Source of the DNA: JAGPUQ01 sp050250395
GTDB lineage: Bacteria; Pseudomonadota; Gammaproteobacteria; Pseudomonadales; Porticoccaceae
Assembly (NCBI GenBank): GCA_050250395.1
Contig: JBFWOQ010000007.1
Location: 25,915 to 89,914 of the forward strand
Direction of reading: 5' to 3'
Length of the DNA: 64,000 bases
In this document: piece by piece, positions 1-6,347 of the stretch
Position numbering within the stretch: position 1 is the first letter of the stretch
Layout of the letters: each line of letters starts with the position of its first letter
The notes under the pieces: generated by a model
Told to the model about the DNA's origin: nothing
The model's database searches: none
What the model saw: only the letters and a program-made list of their open reading frames with translations
Position numbers and translations under genes: made by a program

Positions 1-72
1 CAGGCCGGCGCCTTCTGAGCAAGTCCGAAGTGATGAACTACGAAATTAAACCGGCGGGAAGGCCTCGAAGCA

Positions 73-789
73 ATGACCAGCGTTGATCTCAAGAAAATAA
101 ACGAGCTGCTCGGCCAATGCTCCCGCGACGAGCGCCGCGAAATGTTGCGAGTTCTTCGGAAAGAATTTCCTATTCACGAGCTAGAAAAGAAGCTGAACAT
201 ATCCGCAGAGGTAATCCTCGAAGCCATCGACAGAAGTTCCGATCTGACACTTCGAGGGGTGCGCGGGGTGATTGCCGAGGCCGCGTTCAAAGAATACATC
301 GTGATTCCTTTGGCCGAGAAAGGATGGAAAGACTTACCGATTAACGGAAATCCGTCTTTCGATTTTCTGCTGGGAACACCTTCTGGGCTGGAAGCGAAGG
401 TTCAAGTAAAGATGCAGCGCAGGAAAGACCAGCTACCTATGCGCGCTATTACAGCAAACAAAAAACTCTTCGGAGGGGCTGCCGAAATGTGGGTTGTTGA
501 AACACAGAAGACCCGTGGCGGTAAAGACAGCGAGGGTAAAGCTACTCGTCCTTATCGGTTTGGTGAATTCGATATCATCGCTGTATCTCTTCATCCTTCG
601 TCAAATGATTGGAGCCAGTTCCGCTATACCGTTGCGAAATGGTTAATACCGGACCCCAAAGACGCTGAATTGATTTTCAAATTCCAGCCAATCGCAATGA
701 CAGCGAATGATGATTGGACAGATGGTCTCGAAACGTGTGTCGAGTGGCTGGAATCTGGAAGAAGCAAAACAATCCGGGCAACCCCTTGA
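73..789 (+). CDS. Hypothetical protein with PD-(D/E)xK nuclease-like core
   Basis: 238-residue protein that I do not recognise by family. Residues about 15-55 look helical and helix-turn-helix-like. The central part has the spacing of a PD-(D/E)xK nuclease: an acidic helix (E69, E74), D97 in a hydrophobic strand (SFDFLL), then Q111-V-K113 in the next strand (VQVK). This suggests a restriction-type or other DNA endonuclease, but no specificity can be given. An open frame entering from the left edge ends at about position 86 and overlaps this start by 14 nt. It could be the 3' end of a partner gene such as a methyltransferase, but too little is visible. Base composition is lower in GC than the rest of the window, which fits acquired DNA. 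The function is inference; the motif spacing is seen. Confidence 0.6.
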   Translation: MTSVDLKKINELLGQCSRDERREMLRVLRKEFPIHELEKKLNISAEVILEAIDRSSDLTLRGVRGVIAEAAFKEYIVIPLAEKGWKDLPINGNPSFDFLLGTPSGLEAKVQVKMQRRKDQLPMRAITANKKLFGGAAEMWVVETQKTRGGKDSEGKATRPYRFGEFDIIAVSLHPSSNDWSQFRYTVAKWLIPDPKDAELIFKFQPIAMTANDDWTDGLETCVEWLESGRSKTIRATP

Positions 790-822
790 CACGTACAGGG
801 GTCATGACACGTACAGGGGTCA
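787..822. repeat. 18-bp perfect tandem duplication
   Basis: TGACACGTACAGGGGTCA occurs twice back to back. The first TGA is the stop codon of the preceding gene. The following GGTCAGGTCTTATTTCAT resembles sequences commonly found near REP-associated transposases, which is a loose impression only. Confidence 0.85.
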
Positions 823-899
823 GGTCTTATTTCATGCAGCCCCCAATCCCGTGTGGGGCGTTGTTGATTGCATAAGAATGCATGGGATGACCGCGTGAC

Positions 900-972
900 G
901 CCTAACAATGGCGATGCAGCAGACCGTCATCCCGCTACGCGGCCTGTCGGCGGATGAGCGCTAGCGTTATAG
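900..972 (+). other. attC-like site (integron cassette recombination site)
   Basis: The element opens with GCCTAAC, which fits the R'' consensus RYYYAAC. It closes with GTTATAG, which fits the GTT core of R' but not the full GTTRRRY. The interior contains an imperfect inverted pair (CAGACCG against CGGCCTG), so the strand can fold into the hairpin expected of attC. The site lies 110 nt after one gene, and the next gene's ATG is 7 nt after it, as in gene cassettes. No integrase gene and no second attC are in the window, so this may be a solitary or degraded site. Confidence 0.45.
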
Positions 973-978
973 GAATCT

Positions 979-1374
979 ATGAAAGAACGTGAAGTAAACA
1001 AATTACTCAAGGCATTCGTCAGCGAATACAAAGCGGCGCATGGTGATTCTAAGGCCATGCTAACCTCTTGGTCCTTCGATCATTTTGCTTTTAGCAGTAG
1101 TGAATCTCTGCAGAAACGATTTCTGTCAATGTTCGGCGATTCATTTGACCACGAGGAATTAACGCAGGCTCTAGAGGAACTCAGGCAGCGCGGGTACGCC
1201 GATATGCTTCCTAATGGGGATTACGTGCTAACACCGTATGGACTAAAGAAGGGCGGCCAAGGAAGATTTTACAGCGTAATTGATTATCTCAATCTGAACC
1301 CGGGATTGAACACCTTGATTGCTATTTTGGCATTGATCGTTTCGCTGTGCGCTCTTTGGGTGTCTCTTGCGTAA
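979..1374 (+). CDS. Small hypothetical protein with C-terminal membrane anchor
   Basis: 131 residues, family not recognised. Residues 1-105 are soluble and charged, with a pattern reminiscent of a small winged-helix fold (a helix pair followed by an 'LTPYGLKKGG' turn). The last 23 residues form a clear transmembrane segment ending at the C-terminus, so the protein is probably tail-anchored in the inner membrane. The ATG follows the attC-like site directly, as expected for a cassette gene. Its AT-richer codons differ from the GC-rich genes downstream, which suggests horizontal origin. No function is assigned. Confidence 0.6.
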   Translation: MKEREVNKLLKAFVSEYKAAHGDSKAMLTSWSFDHFAFSSSESLQKRFLSMFGDSFDHEELTQALEELRQRGYADMLPNGDYVLTPYGLKKGGQGRFYSVIDYLNLNPGLNTLIAILALIVSLCALWVSLA

Positions 1375-1415
1375 TAGGGGACATGCGTAAGGAATCCTCA
1401 GGGACAGCAACTGTC

Positions 1416-1485
1416 TAGTAATAGTGTCTTAATATAGTAATAGTGTCTTAATATAGTGATATAGTGATATAGTGATATAGTGATA
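1416..1485. repeat. AT-rich compound tandem repeat
   Basis: A 19-bp unit (TAGTAATAGTGTCTTAATA) is present twice at 1416-1453, followed by four copies of the 8-bp unit TAGTGATA at 1454-1485. It lies just upstream of the left inverted repeat of the RAYT element and is AT-rich in a GC-rich neighbourhood. I see no gene in it. Confidence 0.85.
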
Positions 1486-1494
1486 AGAATAATA

Positions 1495-2295
1495 GGGGAC
1501 AGACCACGGTTTTTTGCTAAACTCGGCCGAGCTTTCTGCCAGGATACCCGCCATGCCCCGGCGTGCCCGCCTCGCTTTAGCCGACGTCCCCCTGCACATC
1601 ATCCAGCGCGGCAACAATCGCCAAGCTTGCTTTTTCGCCGACGAGGACTATCGCTTCTATCTCGACTGGTTGACTGAGTATGCCGGCAAGACCGGCTGCC
1701 AAGTGCATGCCTATGTGCTGATGACCAACCATGTGCATCTCCTGATCTCGGCCGGTCGGGGCGAGGCAGTGGGAGCGCTGATGAAGGCGCTGGGGCAGCG
1801 CTATGTGCAATATGTCAATCGCACTTACCGGCGCAGCGGAACGCTTTGGGAAGGACGTTTTCGCTCCTGCCCGACCCAGGAGGAAACCTATCTGTTCGCC
1901 TGTCAGCGCTACATCGAGCTCAATCCGGTGCGGGCGGGCATGGTGGAGCACCCGGCGCAATATCGCTGGTCCAGCTATCGGGCCAACGCGCAGGGCGAGA
2001 CCAGTGCCTTGGTGAAGCCGCATCCGCTCTACGAGGAGCTTGGTGCCGATCCCGCCAGTCGGGAGGCAGCCTACCGCGAGCTATTCCGCTGCGAGTTGGA
2101 GCCTGGTTTGGTCGATGAGATCCGGCAGGCGACGAACGGCAATTTCGCGTTGGGCAGTGAACGCTTCGCGGCGCAGGTATCCTCGGCTTTGGGACGGCGC
2201 GCGCAGCCGGGGAAATCGGGGCGTCCACGCAAGACGCTGGAGCCGGGGTCAGGGGGGGCTGTTTGAAAAGGGATAGAAAACCGTGGTCTGTCCCC
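1495..2295. mobile_element. RAYT element bounded by inverted repeats
   Basis: About 19 bp of inverted repeat bracket the transposase gene: GGGGACAGACCACGGTTTT at 1495-1513 and its reverse complement AAAACCGTGGTCTGTCCCC at 2277-2295. The right repeat continues into a cluster of related short repeats. REP-associated tyrosine transposases are usually flanked by such palindromic or inverted sequences and are thought to mobilise short REP/REPIN copies elsewhere in the genome. Confidence 0.75.
1553..2266 (+). CDS. REP-associated tyrosine transposase (Y1/IS200-like, RAYT)
   Basis: 237 residues from the ATG at 1553, which begins the family-typical MPRRARLA sequence; the frame is open further upstream but without homology. 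The single-stranded-DNA transposase signature is visible: HVHLL (HUH metal site) near residue 56, then a candidate catalytic tyrosine in QRYVQYVN, then GTLWEGRFRS and RYIELNPVRAGMV, all hallmarks of the Y1_Tnp/RAYT family. Length is normal and the gene looks intact. It would nick and transpose REP-type hairpins; candidate substrates lie at 2388, 14967 and 25291. The C-terminal tail is basic and proline-rich. Confidence 0.9.
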   Translation: MPRRARLALADVPLHIIQRGNNRQACFFADEDYRFYLDWLTEYAGKTGCQVHAYVLMTNHVHLLISAGRGEAVGALMKALGQRYVQYVNRTYRRSGTLWEGRFRSCPTQEETYLFACQRYIELNPVRAGMVEHPAQYRWSSYRANAQGETSALVKPHPLYEELGADPASREAAYRELFRCELEPGLVDEIRQATNGNFALGSERFAAQVSSALGRRAQPGKSGRPRKTLEPGSGGAV

Positions 2296-2380
2296 GATTC
2301 TTCGCCCGATTCTTCGCCTGTCCCCGATTCTTCGCCTGTCCCCGATTCTTCGCCGTGGTCTGTCCCCGATTCTTCGCCGA
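2290..2380. repeat. Cluster of TGTCCCCGATTCTTCGCC repeats
   Basis: The motif TGTCCCCGATTCTTCGCC, with truncated copies GATTCTTCGCC, recurs about four times with irregular spacing. It includes a second copy of the CCGTGGTCTGTCCCC inverted-repeat core at about 2353. It looks like serial duplication of the right end of the RAYT element. There are no unique spacers, so it is not a CRISPR array. Confidence 0.75.
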
Positions 2381-2387
2381 TTCTTCC

Positions 2388-2413
2388 GTCATGCCCGCGA
2401 AAGCGGGCATGAC
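2388..2413. repeat. REP-like hairpin
   Basis: The palindrome GTCATGCCCGCGAAAGCGGGCATGAC forms a perfect stem around a short loop. It is the same family as the two arms of the REPIN at 14967-15059 (ATGCCCGCGCATGCGGGCAT). The remaining 110 nt up to the ATPase gene show no further feature. Confidence 0.8.
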
Positions 2414-2527
2414 GGCCGACACGTATTGTTCAGCGTTTCCCTGGGTAACAGGCGGAAAAAATCTCAGCATAGTTGCCGGATAAATCGAATCGCCCGTTAC
2501 ACATGCCGTTGGCATAAAAGTTTTTGT

Positions 2528-5242
2528 TCAGCGGAGTTCGGGTGCACGTCCTTCACGGTGCGCGAGCAGCCATTTCTCCGCCGCCACGGCGAAGAAGATC
2601 CCCAGCGCGGCAGCCAGGATCGCCAGCCAGGACACCGCATCCAGCGGCGCCACCTGAAACAGCCGCTGCGCGAGCGGGGTGTAGGTGAACAGCAGTTGCA
2701 GACCGATGACCGCGGCGCTCGCCCACAGGGCCACCGCGTTGCCCGTCAGGGTGGCGCGCGAAAGCGTCGGCGCCGCCAGCCGGCGCACATTGAACAGATA
2801 GGCCAGCTCACCGAATACCAGCATGTTGACCGCTGCCGTGCGCGCGGTCTCGATGGAGTTGCCGCGGGCGAGCTCCCACTGGAAGACGGCAAAGGTGGTG
2901 ACGATCATCAGCAGGCTGACGTAGAGAATGCGGCCGAGTAGTGCGCCTGTGATCAGGGGTTCGGCCGGCGGTCGCGGCGGTCGCCCCATGGTGCCGGGCT
3001 CGGTGGGTTCGAAGGCGAGGGCGAGATCCAGGGTCACGGTGGTGACCATGTTGATCCAGAGGATCTGCCCCGCGGTGATCGGCAGTGCGAGCCCGGCGAA
3101 CAGGGCCAGCAGGATCACGCCGGCTTCGCCGCCATTGGTGGGCAGGATGAAGAGCAGCGACTTGCGGATGTTGTCGAATACCGTGCGGCCGCCGCGCACC
3201 GCGGCGGCGATGGTGGCGAAGTTGTCGTCGGTGAGCACCAGGTCCGCCGCCTCCCGCGCGGCGTCGGTGCCGCGCCGGCCCATGGCGACGCCGATATCCG
3301 CGGCCTTGAGGGCCGGCGCATCGTTCACCCCGTCGCCGGTCATGGCGACCAGTTCGCCCCGGGCCTGGAGTATGCGCACGAGGCGCAGTTTGTGTTCCGG
3401 GCTGGCGCGGGCGATGACGTCGGTGGTGGCGATGCGCGCGGCGAGGGCGGCATCGTCGAGGGTTTCGAGCACCGCGCCGGTGAGCGGCTGGTCGCCCGCA
3501 AGACCCAGTTGGCGCGCGATGGCGGTCGCGGTCGCGGCGTGGTCGCCGGTGACCATCAGGGTGCGAATGCCGGCGGCCCGGCACTGTGCCACCGCTGCGA
3601 TCGCCTCGGGACGCGGCGGGTCCAGCATCCCGACTATCCCCAGCAGGGTGAAACCGGGTGCGATGGCGGCGCGGGTCAGCACACCGGGCGCATCGGGAAG
3701 CTCGCGGCGGGCCAGTGCCAGCAGGCGCTCGCCGGAGGCGGCCGCGGCGAGCATGCGCGCCGCCCAGGTCGCTTGCTCGATCGGCGCGCCGGTGGCGTCG
3801 GTCGGGCACAGGGGCAGGATGGTCTCCGGCGCGCCCTTGAGCAGAATGAAGGCGTGGCCGCTGTGGTCGTGGTGCAGGGTCGCCATGAAGCGCTGTTCGG
3901 AGGTGAAGGGAATTTCGTCCACCCGCGGCGCCGCCGCGGTTTCCTCCCGAACCGCCAGCCCGGCCTTCAGCGCCAGGGTCAGCAGCGCGCCTTCGGTAGG
4001 ATCGCCGCTGAGCGCCCAGTCGCCGGTGTCGATGCGGTGCAAGCGGGCGTCGTTGCACAGCAGCGCGCAGCGGGCGAGCTCTAGCAGCGCCGGATCCCGG
4101 GCCGGATCGAGCGCTACGCCCGCCTGCTGAAAGCCGCCCTCGGGGGCGTAGCCGGCGCCGCTCACCGTCACCGCGCGGCCGGGCAGCAGCAGGGTGACGA
4201 CGGTCATCTCGTTGCGGGTCAGGGTGCCGGTCTTGTCGGTGCAGATCACCGTCACCGACCCCAGGGTTTCCACCGCCGGCAGCCGCCGCACCACGGCCCT
4301 CTGCCGCGCCATGGCGTGGGTGCCGATCGCCAGCGTGATGGTGACGATGGCGGGCAGGCCCTCGGGGATGGCGGCCACCGCGAGCCCCACCACCGCGAGG
4401 AAGATATCGAGCGCCGCCATGTGTTGGATGTAGTGGCCCCAGGCAAAGACCGCCGTGCTCAGCACCAGGATGAAGGCGGTGATGCGGCGCGCGAAGCGGT
4501 CGAGCTGGCGGGCGAGGGGGGTGGTAAGACTGCCGACACCTGCCACCAGGGCGCCGATGTGGCCGATCTCGGTCGCGGCGCCGGTGGCGACCACGATGCC
4601 GCGCCCCTGGCCGCGACTGACCACGGTACCGGCGTGGGCCAGATCCAGGCGGTCGCCGATGGCCGCGCGCGCCGCTACCGGGTCGACCTGCTTGGCCACG
4701 GGGACCGATTCTCCGGTCAGCGCCGCCTCGCCGACATGCAGGTCGCGGACCTGGAGCAGACGCAGATCGGCGGGTATCCGGTCGCCGGATTCCAGCAACA
4801 CCAGATCGCCGGGCACCAGTTCCGCCGCATCGATTTCGTGACGTTCGCCGTCGCGTACCACGGTGGCGCGGTTGGCGAGCAGGGAGCGCACCGCCTCCAG
4901 CGCCTGTTCCGCCCGGCCCTCCTGCACAAAGCCTATGATGGCGTTGATGATCACCACACCGACGATTACGCCCGCGTCGAGGTAGTCCCGGAGTCCGAGC
5001 GTGATGCCTGCGGCCGCAAGCAGGACGTAGATCAGCGGATTGTGAAATTGCCGGGCCAGCCGCAGCCAGGGTCCGCGGCGGCGCGGCGGCGGCAGGCTGT
5101 TGGGTCCCCAGTGGGCGAGGCGGACGCGGGCTTCTTCGGCGGTTAGCCCGCGGCCGGCGTCGCTGCCCAGGGTTTCCACGACCCCGGTGGGATCGAGCGC
5201 ATGCCAGTTGGGCGGGGAACCGGGTTCAGGCGCCGGCTTCAT
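2528..5242 (-). CDS. P-type cation-transporting ATPase (P2-like)
   Basis: 904 residues, full length for the family. An N-terminal cation-ATPase domain is followed by the actuator motif TGES (176-179), the phosphorylation motif DKTGT (D336), and the hinge TGDGVNDAP. The M4 segment carries PEGLP as in SERCA-type calcium pumps. In M5, a TNGGE stretch keeps Asn and Glu, but M6 reads NMVTTVTLDL, with Thr where SERCA has the calcium-binding Asp of NLVTD. The substrate is therefore probably a cation, but Ca2+ cannot be assumed. The start overlaps the end of the upstream DinB-like gene by 17 nt, so the two are likely co-transcribed. It acts in the inner membrane and exports or exchanges ions at the cost of ATP. 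Confidence 0.9.
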   Translation of the reverse strand: MKPAPEPGSPPNWHALDPTGVVETLGSDAGRGLTAEEARVRLAHWGPNSLPPPRRRGPWLRLARQFHNPLIYVLLAAAGITLGLRDYLDAGVIVGVVIINAIIGFVQEGRAEQALEAVRSLLANRATVVRDGERHEIDAAELVPGDLVLLESGDRIPADLRLLQVRDLHVGEAALTGESVPVAKQVDPVAARAAIGDRLDLAHAGTVVSRGQGRGIVVATGAATEIGHIGALVAGVGSLTTPLARQLDRFARRITAFILVLSTAVFAWGHYIQHMAALDIFLAVVGLAVAAIPEGLPAIVTITLAIGTHAMARQRAVVRRLPAVETLGSVTVICTDKTGTLTRNEMTVVTLLLPGRAVTVSGAGYAPEGGFQQAGVALDPARDPALLELARCALLCNDARLHRIDTGDWALSGDPTEGALLTLALKAGLAVREETAAAPRVDEIPFTSEQRFMATLHHDHSGHAFILLKGAPETILPLCPTDATGAPIEQATWAARMLAAAASGERLLALARRELPDAPGVLTRAAIAPGFTLLGIVGMLDPPRPEAIAAVAQCRAAGIRTLMVTGDHAATATAIARQLGLAGDQPLTGAVLETLDDAALAARIATTDVIARASPEHKLRLVRILQARGELVAMTGDGVNDAPALKAADIGVAMGRRGTDAAREAADLVLTDDNFATIAAAVRGGRTVFDNIRKSLLFILPTNGGEAGVILLALFAGLALPITAGQILWINMVTTVTLDLALAFEPTEPGTMGRPPRPPAEPLITGALLGRILYVSLLMIVTTFAVFQWELARGNSIETARTAAVNMLVFGELAYLFNVRRLAAPTLSRATLTGNAVALWASAAVIGLQLLFTYTPLAQRLFQVAPLDAVSWLAILAAALGIFFAVAAEKWLLAHREGRAPELR

Positions 5243-5768
5243 CGGGGATCAGGGCGAGCAGGTCGGTAACCCCGATATCGATACCCGCCTGCGACAGCAG
5301 GGTCGTCACCTGACCGCGGTGGTGGGTTTGATGGTTGAAGAAATGCATCACCAGGCTGAAAAAATTCCGGTCGGCGGTTGCACCTTTCATGTTGGCGTAA
5401 TGGAGCGGGTGATCCAGGTCGGTGTCGCAGAGCGCGCCGGCCCATGCGGTAATGATGGCATCGAGCCAGCGCCGATGTTCGTGCAGGCCTGGAAAATCGT
5501 CGAACAGCAGCTGGTCGAGACGTTGCGGGGCGGCCAGTGCGCGTATCGGATCAAGGGCGGTATGTTTGGCGGGGTGTGCGGCAAAGCGCGCGAGCCAGAT
5601 TCTGTCGCCGGCCAGCACATGATTCAGCGTCCCGAGAATCGAACCAAAAAACGCCTTGCGATCCGCGGCGAGTGCTTCGGCAGGCAGCTTGCCGGCGGCG
5701 TCGTACAGTCTGGCGTTGATCCAGGCGTTGTAGGCCGCCATGAGATGAACATGATCGGTGCGGCTCAC
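5226..5768 (-). CDS. DinB family protein
   Basis: 180 residues from a GTG preceded by GGAGACGAG; an in-frame ATG lies at 5741. The sequence has the DinB/YfiT four-helix-bundle pattern: an N-terminal YNAWINARLYDA helix, LNHVLAGDRIWLARF carrying the first metal-ligand His, and HFFNHQTHHRGQV supplying the other two. DinB-fold proteins are metal-dependent, often thiol-transferase-like enzymes of unknown substrate in most bacteria. The gene is coupled to the P-type ATPase downstream, which might point to metal or redox handling, but that is inference. Confidence 0.85.
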   Translation of the reverse strand: MSRTDHVHLMAAYNAWINARLYDAAGKLPAEALAADRKAFFGSILGTLNHVLAGDRIWLARFAAHPAKHTALDPIRALAAPQRLDQLLFDDFPGLHEHRRWLDAIITAWAGALCDTDLDHPLHYANMKGATADRNFFSLVMHFFNHQTHHRGQVTTLLSQAGIDIGVTDLLALIPDEAGA

Positions 5769-5804
5769 GGCGCTCGTCTCCGGCCACCGGGTATGGGCTG
5801 GCGG

Positions 5805-6224
5805 CTAGCAGTCGCCCACGCGCCGGGTGGCCACCTTGGTGTCCATCTGTACCGCCATGGTGCCGAAGGACATGTTGGTGCGCACATGGCCGTTGCCGGC
5901 CTGACCATTGGTCTGGAAGTCGCCGTCCACCCGGGTTTGCGGCCCGCCCTCGATACCGCACAACAGGGAAAAACTGAGTTTGTTGCCGTTGAGGGCTTCC
6001 CGGACCACCTCGCAACCCTGGGTCTGCTTGAGCAACTGGCGGGGATTGAACTCCTCGGTCCTGACGCATTCAGTGCGGCGGTCGGTGATGGCTTCGCCGG
6101 TCAGGGGGTTGGTGCTGGTCCAGACCGCTTCCCACAGACCCGGATTGACCCTGAGCGTGGTGGCCTGAGCGAATCCCGGCACCAGCAGGAAAACGACAAG
6201 GAGGAGGGGAAAGCGACTGTGCAT
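5805..6224 (-). CDS. DUF3617 family secreted protein
   Basis: 139 residues from the ATG at 6224, chosen over 6236 because GGAG sits six bases upstream of it. An N-terminal signal peptide (LLLVVFLLVPGFAQA) is followed by the DUF3617 pattern: PGLWE near the start of the mature part, paired cysteines (TECV, GCEV, LLCG, GDC) and a beta-rich body. The protein is expected in the periplasm. No biochemical role is known for the family. It lies 36 nt upstream of the DinB-like gene on the same strand. Confidence 0.85.
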   Translation of the reverse strand: MHSRFPLLLVVFLLVPGFAQATTLRVNPGLWEAVWTSTNPLTGEAITDRRTECVRTEEFNPRQLLKQTQGCEVVREALNGNKLSFSLLCGIEGGPQTRVDGDFQTNGQAGNGHVRTNMSFGTMAVQMDTKVATRRVGDC

Positions 6225-6347
6225 GCTGTGCTCCATTGGTCATGCGATGCTAGCACGGAAGCCCGCCAGGGTCGCTGAAAGAACCGTGGCGCCCGGGGGC
6301 GCCACGGCGTTGTCGAAGGCGTTGTCGAAGGGACTGCGCGCAGCGCC

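Noticed and set aside
2290..2380. Repeats after the RAYT as a CRISPR array
   Set aside because: Spacing is irregular, spacers are absent, and units derive from the element's inverted repeat.
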